A stretch of DNA of 64,000 nt, from positions 1 to 64,000 of the forward strand of contig JAUSFD010000003.1 in assembly GCA_030649955.1 (NCBI GenBank), in the 5' to 3' direction. Shown one piece after another: positions 36,235-45,096 of this stretch. A model generated the notes under the pieces. The model did no database searches. It saw only the letters and a program-made list of their open reading frames with translations, and had not been told where the DNA came from. The position numbers and the translations under genes are program-made. Positions within the stretch are counted from its first letter, which is position 1, and each line of letters opens with the position of its first letter. Source of the stretch: Candidatus Peregrinibacteria bacterium. Lineage in GTDB: Bacteria > Patescibacteriota > Gracilibacteria > Peribacterales > Peribacteraceae.

Positions 36235-37461
36235 ATGACACCAGAGAACACGACATTCCATAGCCTGGGGATCACACCGAAGATCCTCGAGGTCCTCGAC
36301 CGCGAGGGGTTCACGACACCCACGCCGATCCAACTTTCCTCTATTCCTGCGGGTATAGATGGAAAGGACATCATCGGCATCGCCCAGACGGGGACGGGCA
36401 AGACTCTCGCCTTCGGCATCCCCATGATGCAGACGCTGATGCAGAAGGGCGGACGCGGCCTCATTATCCTCCCAACACGTGAGCTCGCGCTGCAAGTCGA
36501 GGAGGCGCTCCGTCCCATCGGTCAAGCTGTTGGCATCGGCATGGCGGTCTTCATCGGCGGAGCGTCCATGCACGCGCAGCGACTCATGCTCAAGAGAAAT
36601 CCTCGCATCCTCATCGTCACACCCGGTCGGCTCATCGATCACCTCGAACGCAACACCGTGACCCTCCACGAGGTGAACGTGCTCATCCTCGACGAGGCAG
36701 ATCGCATGCTCGACATGGGTTTCGCGCCGCAGGTGAATAAAATTCTGAAAGTCGTGCCCACGGAGCGCCAGACGATGCTCTTCTCCGCCACGATGCCAGC
36801 TGCGATCGCGCGCATAGCGCAGGATCACATGAAATTACCGCTGCGCGTCGAAGTCGCCCCATCGGGCACCACAGCAGCGAGGGTGCACCAGGAGGTCCTC
36901 ATCGTCCACCGGCAGGACCGCGACAAGCACTTGGCGCTCCTGCTCGAAAAGCACAAAGGGTCGGTGCTCGTGTTCTCGCGCACGAAGCACGGCGCGAAGA
37001 AGCTCAAGAAGACCGTCGATACCATGGGCTTCCCTGCGGCGGAGATCCACGCGAACCGCTCGCTCCCGCAGCGTAAGGAGGCACTCGCCGGCTTCAAGTC
37101 CGGCAGGTACCGTGTGCTCATCGCCACGGACATCGCGGCGCGCGGTATTGACGTGGAGGGTATCGAACTCGTGGTGAACTACGACCTGCCGCAAAACCCG
37201 GAGGACTATGTGCACCGCATCGGTCGCACGGGACGCGCGGGCCGCGAGGGGACCGCCGTGAGCTTCGCCCTGCCCGACCAACGCTCAGACATCCGGTCCA
37301 TCGAACGCCTCATCCGGGCAACCCTCCCCATCACGCACGCACCGGGGATCGTGCCCATCGAACGCGTCGCGGTGAGCCACTCTCCCCTCCACGCGAACCG
37401 GAGCACGACGGATCAGGGACGGCGACAGCGGAAGTGGCGGCGGAGTAGCCATCGACGGTGA
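36235..37461 (+). CDS. DEAD-box ATP-dependent RNA helicase (RhlE/CsdA-like)
   Basis: The 408-residue product has a Q-motif (TTPTPIQLSSIPAGIDGKD), motif I AQTGTGKT at 50-57 and PTRELALQ. TPGRL, motif II VLILDEADRMLDMGF, motif III SAT, and the C-terminal RVLIATDIAARGIDV and HRIGRTGRAGREG complete the set. A short basic tail (RRQRKWRRSSHRR) may bind RNA. Likely roles are ribosome assembly or RNA turnover. Leaderless promoter at 36221. Confidence 0.95.
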   Translation: MTPENTTFHSLGITPKILEVLDREGFTTPTPIQLSSIPAGIDGKDIIGIAQTGTGKTLAFGIPMMQTLMQKGGRGLIILPTRELALQVEEALRPIGQAVGIGMAVFIGGASMHAQRLMLKRNPRILIVTPGRLIDHLERNTVTLHEVNVLILDEADRMLDMGFAPQVNKILKVVPTERQTMLFSATMPAAIARIAQDHMKLPLRVEVAPSGTTAARVHQEVLIVHRQDRDKHLALLLEKHKGSVLVFSRTKHGAKKLKKTVDTMGFPAAEIHANRSLPQRKEALAGFKSGRYRVLIATDIAARGIDVEGIELVVNYDLPQNPEDYVHRIGRTGRAGREGTAVSFALPDQRSDIRSIERLIRATLPITHAPGIVPIERVAVSHSPLHANRSTTDQGRRQRKWRRSSHRR

Positions 37462-37487
37462 TAGTTGTAAGGAATGTAAAATTGAAG

Positions 37488-37493
37488 TATAGA
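37488..37493 (+). promoter_or_regulatory. -10 box of the M28 peptidase gene
   Basis: TATAGA with an 8-nt gap to the ATG at 37502; a second TATACT (37494-37499) nearly touches the start codon. Confidence 0.5.
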
Positions 37494-37501
37494 TATACTC
37501 T

Positions 37502-38428
37502 ATGTACGACGCAGTCGACGAGAAGCAGCTCCACAACACCCTCGAACGCGTGTGCGACTCCTCGAGGAAGTACCCCTCGGATGGACGCCACCCGAGCCAA
37601 TTGGAACCTACCGCTCTCAAATTCTACAGGGACTCCGCACGTGACAGGCTCCTCGTTCTCTCGGGAATCTTCGCTGAACTGGGGTACGGCAGATACATGA
37701 AGCCCTTCAATAAAGATCAGTACGCAGGAACGAATGGGCTCTTCACGGAGAACAACAGCGATCGTATTTCTACCCTCGTCGTTGCCCACCATGACTACCG
37801 CGGCGGGGAGGGAATGACGGATAACGGGAGCGGTCTTGCAGCACTCGCAGAAATTGCTCGCGTTATTCAGGGAAGGCGGCTGAAGAGGAACATTGCCTTC
37901 GCGTCATTCGATTTGGAGGAAGCGAATCTCATGGGCAGCGAATTCTTCGCTGCGAGTCTACCGAAGGCAGCTTTCAAGCACTTGGAGCAGGTGATCTGCC
38001 TCGATACCGTGGGCTACGGCACGCACACGTTCATCTGGCGCGGTGCACGGGGGCGCGACGCCGATGCAGAACTTGTTCAACGCATGGAGGAGAGTGCGGG
38101 CTCTCTGGACTACACTTTCCCCACAGTCGACTTGAGGAAGTTCAGCTCAGACCACGTACCCTTCGCGACAAGGGATGTGCCCACCGTCGCTCTGATGAGC
38201 ATGAATCTGGAAAAGTACGCGCAGCACAACGGGGATACAGCGAAGCACTGGCTCGAAATGTTCATTCATCACACGGAGCACGACACGATGGAACACTACG
38301 AACCGGAGCGACTCCTCGAAGCGACGCGAGCAACGGTGAAATTCCTGATGGACCTGGAGAGGAAGAATGCGAAGGCACACTCCTTTCCCACGCAACGTTC
38401 TTCGGTTATCTCCTATCACTCGAAGTAG
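37502..38428 (+). CDS. M28-family zinc peptidase-like protein
   Basis: The 308-residue product fits peptidase family M28. TLVVAHHDYRGGEGMTDNGS carries the first metal His and the bridging Asp, SFDLEEANLMGSEFF the catalytic and second Glu, VICLDTVGYGTH the Asp, and a late His cluster (FIHHTEHDTMEHY) the last ligand. There is no signal peptide, so it is cytosolic as drawn; a role in peptide or modified-amino-acid hydrolysis is inferred. Its 3' end overlaps that of the convergent GT39-like gene by 13 bp. Confidence 0.88.
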   Translation: MYDAVDEKQLHNTLERVCDSSRKYPSDGRHPSQLEPTALKFYRDSARDRLLVLSGIFAELGYGRYMKPFNKDQYAGTNGLFTENNSDRISTLVVAHHDYRGGEGMTDNGSGLAALAEIARVIQGRRLKRNIAFASFDLEEANLMGSEFFAASLPKAAFKHLEQVICLDTVGYGTHTFIWRGARGRDADAELVQRMEESAGSLDYTFPTVDLRKFSSDHVPFATRDVPTVALMSMNLEKYAQHNGDTAKHWLEMFIHHTEHDTMEHYEPERLLEATRATVKFLMDLERKNAKAHSFPTQRSSVISYHSK

Positions 38429-40080
38429 AAGACGATCCTATCCACCGGGAGTGCGATGCGGGGATCGACCATGCTGTCGTTCCAGTGAGGATTGCGGTAG
38501 ATGCTGAGGATCTCGATGCCCCCAGCGGTGATGGCGTGCACCTTGTACTCCTCGGGTGCGTCGTGCACGTAGTTGTTCCAGCGGAAGTTATCGAGAATGT
38601 ACTTCGCGTCCTTGGGATCGTCGACGAGGAGCACCCTCGATCGCTGCTCCGACGTGAGGATGTTGATGACGAGCCAACCGGGGCTGCTCGTCACGAAGAA
38701 GGGAATGTACCGGCTGTCGTCTGTCGCGAGAACGTACTCCATCCCCTGCCGGAAGGAGGTCCCCCAGTAGTCGAGCTCGAAGTTCCCCTCGATGTACTGC
38801 TTGGGGAGCGAGAAGTAGATGTACTGGAATGGGTGGTTACGCACCATCCAGATGCCCGTCGAGAGGAGCGAGAGCGCGAAGATCAGAGGCAATCCCACGC
38901 GTACGGCAGGGTACCGAATCGCCTGGAACCGGTTGAGGATCCAGCGCAAGCCCGTGAGTCCGATCAAGAGGAATGCCGGGTAGAGGAAGAAGACGTGCCG
39001 CCAGGAATCGAAGATGCCGGACTTGAGCACGATGATCGCCAGGATCGGGAGGAAGAACCACGCGAGGAAGAGGAGCTCTCTTCGCTGTTCACGAAGGAAG
39101 GCGAAGGGATGGCGGGAGAAGTCACGGACGAGGACGGCGATGCCAACGAGGAAGAGTCCTGTGTACAGGAGGGGGGTGTTGATGCCGATCCAGACGGGAA
39201 CCCAGTACCACGGATTGCTCTCGATGTTCTTCCCGAAGAAGAACCCTCCGGCGGACTTCGAGCTCATGTACGCGTACGCATCCAGGAAGTGCCGGACGGG
39301 CTGCTCCCACAGGAGCGGCCAGACAAGAACGGTGAAGAGGCAAACCCCCACCAGGTACACAGTGAGCAGCACGCACACTCTGCGCCAGGAATCCTTCGTT
39401 TCCCTCCTCACCGGTGGGAACAGGAGTTCTGCGAGGATGTAGACCACCGTCAGCACGGGGATGAGGATTCCCGTCATGCGGATGCCGATGAGAGCTGCCG
39501 TCGCAAACGCATGTACGAGCGCACGGGGGAGCGTGGCCTTCTCCGCGAACAGGAGCAGCGTGTAGATGCAGACGACGAACAGGGAGAGCGCGGGGATGTC
39601 GCGACTATTGAAGAACGCGTGGCCGAAGACCCCGGGGCTCAGGACAAGGAGGAGAGTGGCGAGGAGACCGAAGGCGCGGCTGCGGAAGTGCTTCTTCGCG
39701 AGGAGGTACAGGAAGACTGCACCGAGGTAGAAGGAGAGGAAGTTGATGAAGTGGCGTAGGAGGAAGACGGAGCGGGGAGAGCTGACATGGAACACATTCT
39801 CCGTCGCGGTGAGAACTATCTCGAACACCGGCCCATGGAATCGTCGTCCAGGCTCCTGCGTCCACGGATCTCCATCGATCACCGTCGAGAGTGCCTCCTG
39901 CCCCAGCATGTACTGCGTCTTCTCATCCCACGAGAGGCCGTAGTCATCGTTGGCGAGCACGCCGACGAGGAGGAGCAGGACGAAGAACACGACGACCAAC
40001 AATCGCATGCTGACAGCTGATAGCTGATCGCTGATAGCTGTCAGCGGCCAGTGCACAGCGAGCAGCTTGGTGAACCTCAT
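38416..40080 (-). CDS. GT39-like (dolichyl-phosphate-mannose-type) membrane glycosyltransferase
   Basis: A 554-residue protein with about eleven helices. The first periplasmic loop has the acidic motif GLSWDEKTQYMLGQEAL, typical of GT39/PMT enzymes using polyprenyl-phosphate sugars. Two starts are possible: 40080, with TAGAGT 8 nt upstream, whose first 24 residues come from a GCTGATA repeat array, or 40008 (MRLLVVVFFVLLLLVGVLAN), which begins with the first helix. The downstream overlap with the M28 gene is 13 bp. It follows a second GT39-like gene on the same strand. Confidence 0.88.
   Translation of the reverse strand: MRFTKLLAVHWPLTAISDQLSAVSMRLLVVVFFVLLLLVGVLANDDYGLSWDEKTQYMLGQEALSTVIDGDPWTQEPGRRFHGPVFEIVLTATENVFHVSSPRSVFLLRHFINFLSFYLGAVFLYLLAKKHFRSRAFGLLATLLLVLSPGVFGHAFFNSRDIPALSLFVVCIYTLLLFAEKATLPRALVHAFATAALIGIRMTGILIPVLTVVYILAELLFPPVRRETKDSWRRVCVLLTVYLVGVCLFTVLVWPLLWEQPVRHFLDAYAYMSSKSAGGFFFGKNIESNPWYWVPVWIGINTPLLYTGLFLVGIAVLVRDFSRHPFAFLREQRRELLFLAWFFLPILAIIVLKSGIFDSWRHVFFLYPAFLLIGLTGLRWILNRFQAIRYPAVRVGLPLIFALSLLSTGIWMVRNHPFQYIYFSLPKQYIEGNFELDYWGTSFRQGMEYVLATDDSRYIPFFVTSSPGWLVINILTSEQRSRVLLVDDPKDAKYILDNFRWNNYVHDAPEEYKVHAITAGGIEILSIYRNPHWNDSMVDPRIALPVDRIVFYFE
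40009..40045. repeat. GCTGATA inverted word array at the GT39 gene start
   Basis: GCTGACAGCT (40009-40018) and AGCTGTCAGC (40036-40045) are perfect inverted arms with GCTGATA/GCTGATC heptamers between. If translation starts at 40080, the array is translated in frame. Confidence 0.85.
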
Positions 40081-40086
40081 AGCTTC

Positions 40087-41739
40087 CTACTCTACGGCAT
40101 CCTCTTCACCAGGGGTACCAGGCGCGAGGCGCGGGATGGCGACGGAGAAGTACGCGAAGTGCGTGATGTCGAACTCGCCTGTGCGGAGGAAGTCTGGGAG
40201 CTCCTTGTTCTCCAGAACGTACGCGGCTGTGTTCTCGCGATCGCAGCGGTTGATGCCGAATGTGTAGCGGCCAAAGGATTCGACACCCAGGTGGAGCGTA
40301 TGCGGATCGAGCCTCCGCGTCCTCAGAAAGAGAATGGGATCGATGCTCCGGTGCACGAGCACCTGGATGTAGGGCATGTTCAGACGATCGGTAACGCAGA
40401 TATCTCCGTCTTGTGCTTCCGAAGCGAAATCGATGGCTTCATCGAATGAAACATAGAACGAGGATGCAATCTCACGGGGGAAAGTCGTGAAATACGTCCG
40501 GCAGAAGAGACCGAATGCAAGAAGGTAGGCTGCAATCAGAACTGTAGGCATTGCTGGTGAAGCCCAAATATAACGGATACCGACTGCAAGGAAGAAGATG
40601 AGAGGGAAGACAATGATATTCAATCGGTTGATATTCGCAGCGAGCACCGCTCCAAGTAGCAATGCAGCGATGAACCAGAAAATGAATAGTGCATGACATT
40701 GGAATTTTCGCCGAAAAAGTGAAGGGAGAGCTGTGAGAAAGCCGAGAATTGCAAAGGGCAAAGAGAATAGATACATTATCCCAAATTGTGGCAGTGCGTT
40801 GTACAGCAACCCATCGTTCTGTGTGACGAGGAGCCGGAAGAGAATGGAAAGATTAGACGATGCAGTGCGCAGGAAATCGAAAGTGAATTTCGGTTGCGAA
40901 GCAATAGTCTCAAACCGTGGAGTCGACGTCAGTCGAGGAATCGTGAAGAAGGGTGTTGCGAGTGTAGAGAGAGAGTATTTGTTGATGATCACGAAGAGGA
41001 ATACCGGAAGTGAAATCACCATGAAAACGAGGGCACTACAGAGGAATATTCGCCAGTGAACTTTGCGAAAGAATAGGAGATAGGCGGAAGTGAGAGCAAG
41101 AAAAACAGGGACTTCAACGTATGCAGTGCCGTAGGTGTAGAGGCAGAGAGCATAGGTACCAAACGCACAGGGAAGGAGCCACGCTCTCCGCAGAGAGAAG
41201 ACGAGGAGCGTCGTGGCGAGGAGGAAAACAGATGGGAAGAGATTCGAGTCCAGAGCCCACCGGGAAATCATGATGTGCCAAGGGTTGATGGAGAGGAGGA
41301 AGAGCCCTAGGAGAGCTGTTCTGCGGTCCGTTACCTCTCGAACGAGGGTGTAGAAGAGAAACAGTGAGGTGAGTCCGAAGATGAGGTGTGGCAACCGGAG
41401 ACTCCACACAGAAAGACCGAAGAGCGCAATGAAAGGGATGGCAACATAGGACGCGAATGCGTACATCCCATCTCCCCAGGAGATCAGCATCACCGGGAAG
41501 TGAATGCCATGCCGATCGGCACCAGTCTTCAGGATTGAGAATGCATCGTACGCTGTCGATGCTTCATCCTGGTTGAGTCCCGGTGGGATATCTCCGAAGG
41601 CATAACTGCGCACTAGGACTGCAACTGCGAGAATCAGGAGGAATGCCGTTTCTTCCCACGACACCGTCCACTCCGTAGCGAGAATACGGGCGGCAGATGC
41701 GCGGATCGATGCGAGGGAGAGGCCTTTCTTCTTCGGCAT
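40087..41739 (-). CDS. GT39-like membrane glycosyltransferase (second copy)
   Basis: From the ATG at 41739 (MPKKKGLSLASIRASAARIL) the product is 550 residues with about eleven helices. The first loop after helix 1 has GDIPPGLNQDEASTAYDAF, the acidic DE motif of ArnT/GT39-type enzymes. It is followed by the second GT39-like gene, 6 bp away, so the two are likely co-transcribed and may glycosylate surface proteins or wall polymers. TAGAAT lies 7 nt upstream of the start. Confidence 0.88.
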   Translation of the reverse strand: MPKKKGLSLASIRASAARILATEWTVSWEETAFLLILAVAVLVRSYAFGDIPPGLNQDEASTAYDAFSILKTGADRHGIHFPVMLISWGDGMYAFASYVAIPFIALFGLSVWSLRLPHLIFGLTSLFLFYTLVREVTDRRTALLGLFLLSINPWHIMISRWALDSNLFPSVFLLATTLLVFSLRRAWLLPCAFGTYALCLYTYGTAYVEVPVFLALTSAYLLFFRKVHWRIFLCSALVFMVISLPVFLFVIINKYSLSTLATPFFTIPRLTSTPRFETIASQPKFTFDFLRTASSNLSILFRLLVTQNDGLLYNALPQFGIMYLFSLPFAILGFLTALPSLFRRKFQCHALFIFWFIAALLLGAVLAANINRLNIIVFPLIFFLAVGIRYIWASPAMPTVLIAAYLLAFGLFCRTYFTTFPREIASSFYVSFDEAIDFASEAQDGDICVTDRLNMPYIQVLVHRSIDPILFLRTRRLDPHTLHLGVESFGRYTFGINRCDRENTAAYVLENKELPDFLRTGEFDITHFAYFSVAIPRLAPGTPGEEDAVE

Positions 41740-41746
41740 AAGCACC

Positions 41747-41752
41747 ATTCTA
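41747..41752 (-). promoter_or_regulatory. -10 box of the GT39-like gene pair
   Basis: TAGAAT on the minus strand, 7 nt before the ATG at 41739. Confidence 0.55.
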
Positions 41753-41780
41753 CGCATATCCCGCTCCCCTGGCGATTCGG

Positions 41781-41786
41781 TACACT
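41781..41786 (+). promoter_or_regulatory. -10 box upstream of the hydrolase leader ORF
   Basis: TACACT ends 7 nt before an ATG at 41794 that opens a 31-codon frame, not the main gene at 41886. Confidence 0.55.
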
Positions 41787-41793
41787 ACCCGTG

Positions 41794-41889
41794 ATGAAAT
41801 CCGTACTGGTTTGTCTCCATGGCGGTGCCGTGAACCGACGCGAAGCGTCTGGTTCGACCACTACTGCTCCTCCACTAATCTGCATATGA
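41794..41889 (+). CDS. 31-codon leader ORF duplicating the hydrolase N-terminus
   Basis: The ATG at 41794 starts MKSVLVCLHGG, which parallels MKPVLVCLHGW of the hydrolase at 41886. The nucleotide differences are mostly synonymous. The frame then diverges and stops at 41887-41889, overlapping the true start (ATATGA). It is either a decayed partial duplication or a coupled leader peptide. Confidence 0.5.
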   Translation: MKSVLVCLHGGAVNRREASGSTTTAPPLICI

Positions 41890-42620
41890 AACCTGTTCTC
41901 GTTTGTCTGCACGGCTGGGGAGGGTCGAAGGAATCCTTCACGGAGCTCCGTGCGGCGTTACAAGGGAAAGAGATCGACATACTCACGCCCGATCTCCCCG
42001 GCTTCGGTTCCACTCCCGAGCCGAAGGAACCATGGACAGTCGATGACTACGCGCAGTGGGTGGAGCGCTGGCTTCAAAACCAAAAACCAGAAACTAAAAA
42101 CCAGCAACCCGTTCTCCTGCTGGGCCATTCGCACGGCGGGCGCATCGCTATCAAGATCGCCCTGCGGGGAAACGTTCCTGTTTCGCATCTCTTCCTCTGC
42201 GCATCGGCCGGGATCAAGCACCCTCGACATGTGAAGCGGGTTATCGGCCTCACACTCGCGAAGACAGGGAAGTTCTTCCTCGCAATCCCCGGCCTCCGTG
42301 CACTCGCTCCCCTCGGGAGGAAGCTCCTCTACAAGCTCGTCCGCGTGCACGACTACGAGCGTGCGAGTCCTGTCATGCGTGAGACGCTCATCCGCGTGAC
42401 GAGCGAGGACTTCCGCAAGTACTTAAGGGAAATCGCCATCCCCACAGACATCTTCTGGGGTGAGGATGATCGCATGACTCCCCTCTCCGATGGGCAGTAC
42501 ATGCACAGTCAGATCCGCGGCAGCACCTTCCACACGTACCCCAGCGTCCGGCATGCGGTGCACCGGGCGAGGGCGAGGGAGATTGCGGAGGTTATTTCTT
42601 CGAAACCGCTGCAGTATTAA
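41886..42620 (+). CDS. Alpha/beta-hydrolase fold protein
   Basis: The 244-residue product has the HGWGG oxyanion segment (9-13) and TPDLPGFGSTP. The nucleophile elbow is GHSHGG (Ser in G-x-S-x-G), the acid FWGEDDRMTP, and the catalytic His falls in YPSVRHAVH. The stretch QNQKPETKNQQP (about residues 65-76) is encoded by AAACCAG/AAACTAA heptamers, again a repeat array in frame. The 3' end overlaps the kinase gene by 29 bp (convergent). Its start overlaps a short upstream ORF. Confidence 0.88.
   Translation: MKPVLVCLHGWGGSKESFTELRAALQGKEIDILTPDLPGFGSTPEPKEPWTVDDYAQWVERWLQNQKPETKNQQPVLLLGHSHGGRIAIKIALRGNVPVSHLFLCASAGIKHPRHVKRVIGLTLAKTGKFFLAIPGLRALAPLGRKLLYKLVRVHDYERASPVMRETLIRVTSEDFRKYLREIAIPTDIFWGEDDRMTPLSDGQYMHSQIRGSTFHTYPSVRHAVHRARAREIAEVISSKPLQY
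42075..42110. repeat. AAACCAG heptamer array inside the hydrolase gene
   Basis: Words AAACCAA, AAACCAG, AAACTAA and AAACCAG run at 7-bp period in the coding sequence of a surface-loop region. Confidence 0.8.
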
Positions 42621-44997
42621 CAGCCTGAGCCTGTTCAGCAGAAATTCGGTAATTGTTGATGATCGAGTTCACCATGGAACGAACTTTGTCTTCGCCGGTC
42701 ATCCCATCACTCTCCTTCGTAAGCATATCAAACGTTGCACGAAACTCCGGAGAGATGTTTCCAATACGCTTGATAGTCGGTGTGCCCTGGAGGATCCGTA
42801 AGACATCTTTATCTTTGTATGCATCCTCTACCACTCCCGGCTTCTCTTTTCCCATTCTCCTATTCTCCCTCAGATGGAGATCGCTGGTGAAAAGTCGAGA
42901 TTCTCCACTTTGGAGATTCACTATACTTCCAATATTTCCACTGATGAGCAGAGTATCACCGAGAGTGGATTCGGGTGCTTCCCCTTTGTGAGGGAAGAGG
43001 ACCACTCCCGCAGCCGCTTGAATGGGATCGGGCTTCCTCTGTTTTAGCCAATCAGGATTGTACGGCATGAACTCGATCTGCTTGAACTTCGCCATCTGCT
43101 CGCGTGAGGTACCGAACACCAGACCGTTCACGCTACCATTGCTGAAGAGAGGGATAAGCATCTCTTTCTCATAAATGACCGGGTCCTTCGCAAAGAGCTG
43201 TAAGCGAATAGGTTGTCCCTGTTCGTCGAACTCCAAATGCATCTGAGACTGCGGTGCAGAGGGAATTACCTCCGTAGTTCCATTGCCTTGATCGGGGGCA
43301 TTCTCCTTCTTCTGGAAGATTTTCCCCGCTTGAGATACCGCCAGCGAAACGGCTGCGGCAATACTAACACCCACGCCCGCTTTCCTCATCAGTGCACGTA
43401 GCCGGAGTTTCTTTTCAGCAGTCTTCCCCTGCTCATGTACGTCGAGAAATTGGGAATCCTCTTCTCGCAGCGCTCCTGATGTCTCGAGAACGCAGCGAAC
43501 GAGAGCGGGCCCATCCGTACCGCACTTTCGTAGAGCCTCGAGCAGGGACTCCATCCTCCCACCATCCTCCAGAGCGTTTGCACGTTCCTCCGCCCCTTCG
43601 ATGAGAGCAGTGCGTAGATTTTCTGGGCTCCCGTAGGGCTGCGGTGAGCGCTCCTCCGGTGCGCTAGCGGTTGTGAGGTCCAGATGGTACTTCCTGTACG
43701 ACGCCAGGGCAGTCCAGTCTTCGAACGGTGCTATGCGAAAGGAACTGATAGCATGGTAGAAAGCGGCACAGGCTCGAGGAGTCGGGCGACGCGTTGGATT
43801 CGGATCTATAGTCATCTGCAGGAATGCCTCCTCGGCACGACGAAGGAGTGCATTGCGTGGATCGTGCTCGTTTTCCTCTCGAGGGAGATCCACACGTTCC
43901 GTAGCACTGATATTCACGCGGGCACAGTGAACGGCCATGAGATCGGTGTTGTCGATCTTGTAGGGTACGCGTCCTGTCCCGAGTTCAATAGCGAGCGCAC
44001 CGAACGAGAAGATGTCTGATGACACTGTTGCCCTCTGTGCATTCGCCACCTCCGGAGCCATGTAATCGAACGTGCCCTTCACGACACCGTCCTGAGTGCT
44101 CCCTGCGGAATCGGGGGATTGGGTGGTGTGCACGCTGCGGGCGAGACCCATGTCAAAAAGCTTGGGTAAGCCATCGTGCGTGAACGCGAGATTGGCCGGT
44201 TTGATGTCTCTGTGGACGAAATTCTCCTTCGCCGCGTAGAACATCGCAGCCATGCGAAATATCTGCGCGAGTGCATCCCGTCGTGCGTGAGTAGGAAGAG
44301 CACCGCACTTGAGAATTCGGGAGAGATCCTCGCCCATGATATACTGCATGCGAATGAAGGGGACACCATCGTGTGTCACTCCTGCACCTAGCGGGTGAGG
44401 AACGAAGGGCAGATCCAAACTCAGACCTCGTAGCTCGCGTTCGAAAGCGATGACGTCTTGCGGTCTTCGCTCGACGACTTTTCCGGCTTCGAGCTCGACA
44501 ATCGTACCATCATCCTTCGTCCACGTCGCAGCCGAGAGTTCGGGTTCAAGAGAACGACGAACTGTTTCAGACATCTGCTCAGTGTCGATCCCTTGTGTAG
44601 GCGAATCTACACGGCGCACATACCCAACGACATGTCCAAATCCTCCACTGCCAGCGGACATGAATGCGTAATCATCATCTGTGAGACCGAGATGTGGAAC
44701 GCTGTATGTGCCTCCAGTGCTCTGCGAGTGTTGGAACAACGCAAAGAGCTTCTGTGCGCAGGCTTGTGATCCCAGTTTCACACGTATCATGGCGACGATG
44801 TGCTCATTCGTCGCATCAGGGGGGAGGAGCTGTAGTGCGTGGGAATACTGCTTGAGAATTCCCGCACGCTCTGCAAAATCTGAGAACGCCTGCACTGCAG
44901 GAGAGGGAACTGTATAATCTGCTGTTTTCGCTTGTCCCTCTTCGCCTTCAACGGCGATGGCGCCATCCGCCTGTGCTTCCTGGAAGTCAGACGCCAT
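42592..44997 (-). CDS. Ser/Thr protein kinase with C-terminal membrane segment and extra domain
   Basis: An 801-residue protein. The kinase domain spans about residues 100-440: glycine loop SAGSGGFGHVVGYV (114-127), catalytic VHRDIKPANLAF (261-272), metal motif DMG at 282-284 (DFG variant) and APE (YMAPEVANAQ). The β3 Lys is not obvious: Lys173 lies just before the αC-like Glu187. A weak membrane segment (GVSIAAAVSLAVSQAG) near 555-570 precedes a C-terminal region of unknown fold. TACATT lies 8 nt before the ATG. It overlaps the convergent hydrolase by 29 bp. Confidence 0.88.
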   Translation of the reverse strand: MASDFQEAQADGAIAVEGEEGQAKTADYTVPSPAVQAFSDFAERAGILKQYSHALQLLPPDATNEHIVAMIRVKLGSQACAQKLFALFQHSQSTGGTYSVPHLGLTDDDYAFMSAGSGGFGHVVGYVRRVDSPTQGIDTEQMSETVRRSLEPELSAATWTKDDGTIVELEAGKVVERRPQDVIAFERELRGLSLDLPFVPHPLGAGVTHDGVPFIRMQYIMGEDLSRILKCGALPTHARRDALAQIFRMAAMFYAAKENFVHRDIKPANLAFTHDGLPKLFDMGLARSVHTTQSPDSAGSTQDGVVKGTFDYMAPEVANAQRATVSSDIFSFGALAIELGTGRVPYKIDNTDLMAVHCARVNISATERVDLPREENEHDPRNALLRRAEEAFLQMTIDPNPTRRPTPRACAAFYHAISSFRIAPFEDWTALASYRKYHLDLTTASAPEERSPQPYGSPENLRTALIEGAEERANALEDGGRMESLLEALRKCGTDGPALVRCVLETSGALREEDSQFLDVHEQGKTAEKKLRLRALMRKAGVGVSIAAAVSLAVSQAGKIFQKKENAPDQGNGTTEVIPSAPQSQMHLEFDEQGQPIRLQLFAKDPVIYEKEMLIPLFSNGSVNGLVFGTSREQMAKFKQIEFMPYNPDWLKQRKPDPIQAAAGVVLFPHKGEAPESTLGDTLLISGNIGSIVNLQSGESRLFTSDLHLRENRRMGKEKPGVVEDAYKDKDVLRILQGTPTIKRIGNISPEFRATFDMLTKESDGMTGEDKVRSMVNSIINNYRISAEQAQAVNTAAVSKK

Positions 44998-45005
44998 TCG
45001 GTATG

Positions 45006-45011
45006 AATGTA
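45006..45011 (-). promoter_or_regulatory. -10-like box of the kinase gene
   Basis: TACATT on the minus strand, 8 nt before the ATG at 44997. Confidence 0.45.
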
Positions 45012-45042
45012 CAATAAATTATTCCAACTAGTCAATTTTCTC

Positions 45043-45094
45043 CTAGAGCAAATAATGGCAGAACGGAGAGCAGTTTCACATCTTTCGCTCTAGA
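45043..45094 (-). terminator. Imperfect hairpin after the Asp-rich gene
   Basis: CCTAGAGC near 45043 and GCTCTAGAGG near 45085 can pair around a 33-nt loop between the Asp-rich gene's stop and the kinase promoter. Confidence 0.4.
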
Positions 45095-45096
45095 GG

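Noticed and set aside
38485-39759. 424-residue plus-strand acidic ORF
   Set aside because: Antisense of the GT39-like gene; its Glu/Asp-rich composition mirrors membrane-helix codons.
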